From the NCBI GenBank assembly GCA_005884855.1, contig VAZS01000167.1:1-8020 (forward strand): a stretch of DNA of 8,020 nucleotides, given 5' to 3'. Positions within the stretch are counted from its first letter, which is position 1. Each line of letters opens with the position of its first letter. The position numbers and the translations under genes were made by a program. The notes under the pieces were generated by a model that did not search any database, was not told the DNA's origin, and saw only the letters and a program-made list of their open reading frames with translations. The DNA is from Alphaproteobacteria bacterium. GTDB taxonomy: Bacteria > Pseudomonadota > Alphaproteobacteria > Rhizobiales > Xanthobacteraceae. Below, piece after piece: positions 6,648-8,020 of the stretch.

Positions 6648-7421
6648 CTACGCCTTCGCCGACGCCGAGCCCGGCACGCCGCCGAACAACTGCGCCTGCT
6701 CTCGCCGCGCGGCTTCGACCAGGCGGTTGGTGGCCTCCTCGATCACGGTTGAAACGCGCGCGATGAATTCACGGCGCGACAAACCCGGCGGCAGCGGATC
6801 GAGGAATTCAAGCACCAGCGTCCCCGGATAACGCATGAAAGTCCGGCGCGGCCAGAACAGCCCGGAATTGAGAGCAACCGGCAAGCAGGTCACGCCGCAA
6901 TCGACGTAGATCTGCGCGACACCGGTTTTGTAGTGCGGCGGCGCGCTGACAGCAGTTCGCGTGCCCTCCGGAAAAATGATGAGTTGACGGCCGCGCCGCA
7001 CTGCCTCACCTGCGCGGCGGGCCATCTGGAGCAACGAGCGGCCACCAGCACTCCGGTCGATCCCGATCATGTCCGACTTGATCAGATACCAGCCGAACAG
7101 CGGGATCCATTTTAGCTCGCTCTTTAGAATAAATAGCGGCTGATCGAAGAATTGCAGCAACGCAAACGTCTCCCACATCGACTGATGTTTAGATGCGACG
7201 ATCAGTGGTCCGTTCGGGATTTTTTCAAGCCCGCGATATTCCACCTTAACGTTGCAGATCACGCGCAGCATCCAGATGCTGCTCCGTGCCCAATATCTCG
7301 CGATGTTCATGATGGCCCAGCGCGGCATTGCATAGGTTGGAATTCCAACCAGCATCCAAAACACCAGCACGAGATAGAACAGCACATTGTAGACCAGCGA
7401 ACGCAAGAAAATCGAAATCAT
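6648..7421 (-). CDS. plsC: 1-acyl-sn-glycerol-3-phosphate acyltransferase (PlsC family)
   Basis: A 257-residue LPLAT-family enzyme, expected to acylate lysophosphatidic acid to phosphatidic acid at the inner membrane. A hydrophobic segment at residues about 5-30 anchors it. Block I is KHQSMWE (78-84), that is His79 followed four residues later by Glu84 instead of the usual Asp of HX4D. Block II is around GIDRSAGGRSL (120-130), block III is FPEGTRT (150-156), and block IV is LPVALNSGLFW (170-180). Length is normal. It begins 12 bases after the YdcF-like gene, so the two are probably one transcript. Activity on lysophosphatidic acid is inferred; the enzyme could act on another lysophospholipid or lipid. 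Confidence 0.92.
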   Translation of the reverse strand: MISIFLRSLVYNVLFYLVLVFWMLVGIPTYAMPRWAIMNIARYWARSSIWMLRVICNVKVEYRGLEKIPNGPLIVASKHQSMWETFALLQFFDQPLFILKSELKWIPLFGWYLIKSDMIGIDRSAGGRSLLQMARRAGEAVRRGRQLIIFPEGTRTAVSAPPHYKTGVAQIYVDCGVTCLPVALNSGLFWPRRTFMRYPGTLVLEFLDPLPPGLSRREFIARVSTVIEEATNRLVEAARREQAQLFGGVPGSASAKA

Positions 7422-7433
7422 CCGAATACCCGA

Positions 7434-8020
7434 TCAGTTGGCTTGAGCGGTGGCCGGTCGGCGCGGCAGCGATCCGGCTGGTTGCTCAGCAAGCTCCGGC
7501 ATCAGATCGAGACCTGCGTCAGCCAGATGCACCCGCACCTCGGCTGCAACATATTTTATGTATTCAGATAACAACAGGCGCAGCGTCGCTGCACTTGTCC
7601 ACCACGAATCGTCGCGCCATTTCTCGCCCACTACCGCGAATGGAATCAGGGTAGTGTCAGGCATCGCATGTGAAAATTCAACGATCGCCCGCGGCATGTG
7701 GTAATTCGATGTCACCACTATCAGCGACTTGAAGCCGCGCTCATTTGCCCAACGCCGCGTCTCGGCCGCGTTGCTGCGGGTATTGACTGCAGAGCGGTCG
7801 AGATCGACGCAGCAGCTCAGCAGCGACTGGCTGTCCGAGAGCGAGCGGGAAATATCGCTTGCCGCGCTGGCCGGATGCACGCCGGAGATCAACAGCCGCT
7901 TGCCATAGCCGCCGGCGAGCAATTCTATTGCATCCGAAACCCGCGATGCACCGCCAGTTAACACCACGATGCCATCGGCTCTAGCGGGCTCAGCCTCGGC
8001 GCCGCGCAGCTGCCACAAGA
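7434..8020 (-). CDS. YdcF / DUF218 family protein, 5' end outside window
   Basis: The last 194 residues or so of a protein whose N-terminus lies beyond the right edge. The DUF218 fold is recognised by DGIVVLTGGASRVSDAIELL (15-34 of the visible part), a KRLLISGV strand, TRSNAAETRRWA (about 80-91) and VVTSNYHMPRA (101-111). Relatives SanA, ElyC and YdcF are inner-membrane or periplasmic proteins linked to envelope integrity and peptidoglycan or lipid carrier metabolism; the biochemical activity is not settled. The Asn/His-containing SNYHMPRA segment is the conserved putative active-site loop. A leucine codon TTG at 8016-8018 begins the visible frame, but the sequence is already inside the protein. 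It is followed 12 bases later by the plsC gene, suggesting a shared envelope role. Confidence 0.88.
   Translation of the reverse strand, partial: LWQLRGAEAEPARADGIVVLTGGASRVSDAIELLAGGYGKRLLISGVHPASAASDISRSLSDSQSLLSCCVDLDRSAVNTRSNAAETRRWANERGFKSLIVVTSNYHMPRAIVEFSHAMPDTTLIPFAVVGEKWRDDSWWTSAATLRLLLSEYIKYVAAEVRVHLADAGLDLMPELAEQPAGSLPRRPATAQAN

Noticed and set aside
1..8020. CRISPR arrays, insertion sequences, tRNAs, defence or toxin-antitoxin genes
   Set aside because: No regularly spaced repeats, terminal inverted repeats, transposase motifs, cloverleaf sequences or small toxin-like genes were seen; the window is housekeeping biosynthesis and envelope genes.

Overview
The window reads as ordinary chromosomal DNA of a GC-rich alphaproteobacterium. 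The protein style and gene set point to the Bradyrhizobium / Rhodopseudomonas / Nitrobacter / Afipia group (Nitrobacteraceae). That placement rests on remembered family resemblance and on the SAM-II riboswitch, a class found mainly in alphaproteobacteria. No mobile element, phage gene, CRISPR array, tRNA or rRNA is visible.

Left part, minus strand (1-1762): a methionine biosynthesis unit. A sigma70-type promoter (1734-1762) opens a leader with a SAM-II riboswitch (1665-1723), followed by a strong intrinsic terminator (1619-1652). A possible antiterminator hairpin overlaps both. Next come metX (homoserine O-acyltransferase, 366-1565) and metW (1-369, cut by the window edge), which overlap by 4 bases. 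The layout suggests that SAM excess stops transcription before metX.

Middle, plus strand (1897-4812): an aromatic amino acid operon of three tightly spaced genes. These are an AroQ-type chorismate mutase with an extra C-terminal domain of about 185 residues, a HisC-family aminotransferase, and a TyrA/TyrC-type prephenate/arogenate dehydrogenase. Together they cover chorismate to prephenate, a transamination step, and oxidative decarboxylation toward tyrosine. The divergent met and aromatic units share the 1566-1896 intergenic region.

Right part: a membrane-anchored DUF2125 protein (4863-6059, minus) converges on the aromatic operon. Divergent from it is a ChaC-like gamma-glutamylcyclotransferase (6166-6579, plus) that keeps its active-site half but lacks the usual C-terminal third. 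A minus-strand pair, a YdcF/DUF218 protein (cut by the right edge) and a PlsC-family acyltransferase 12 bases downstream, closes the window and suggests cell-envelope functions.

I found no clearly new system. The items most worth a second look are the apparent transcriptional wiring of the SAM-II riboswitch, the uncharacterised C-terminal domain on the chorismate mutase, and the truncated ChaC gene.
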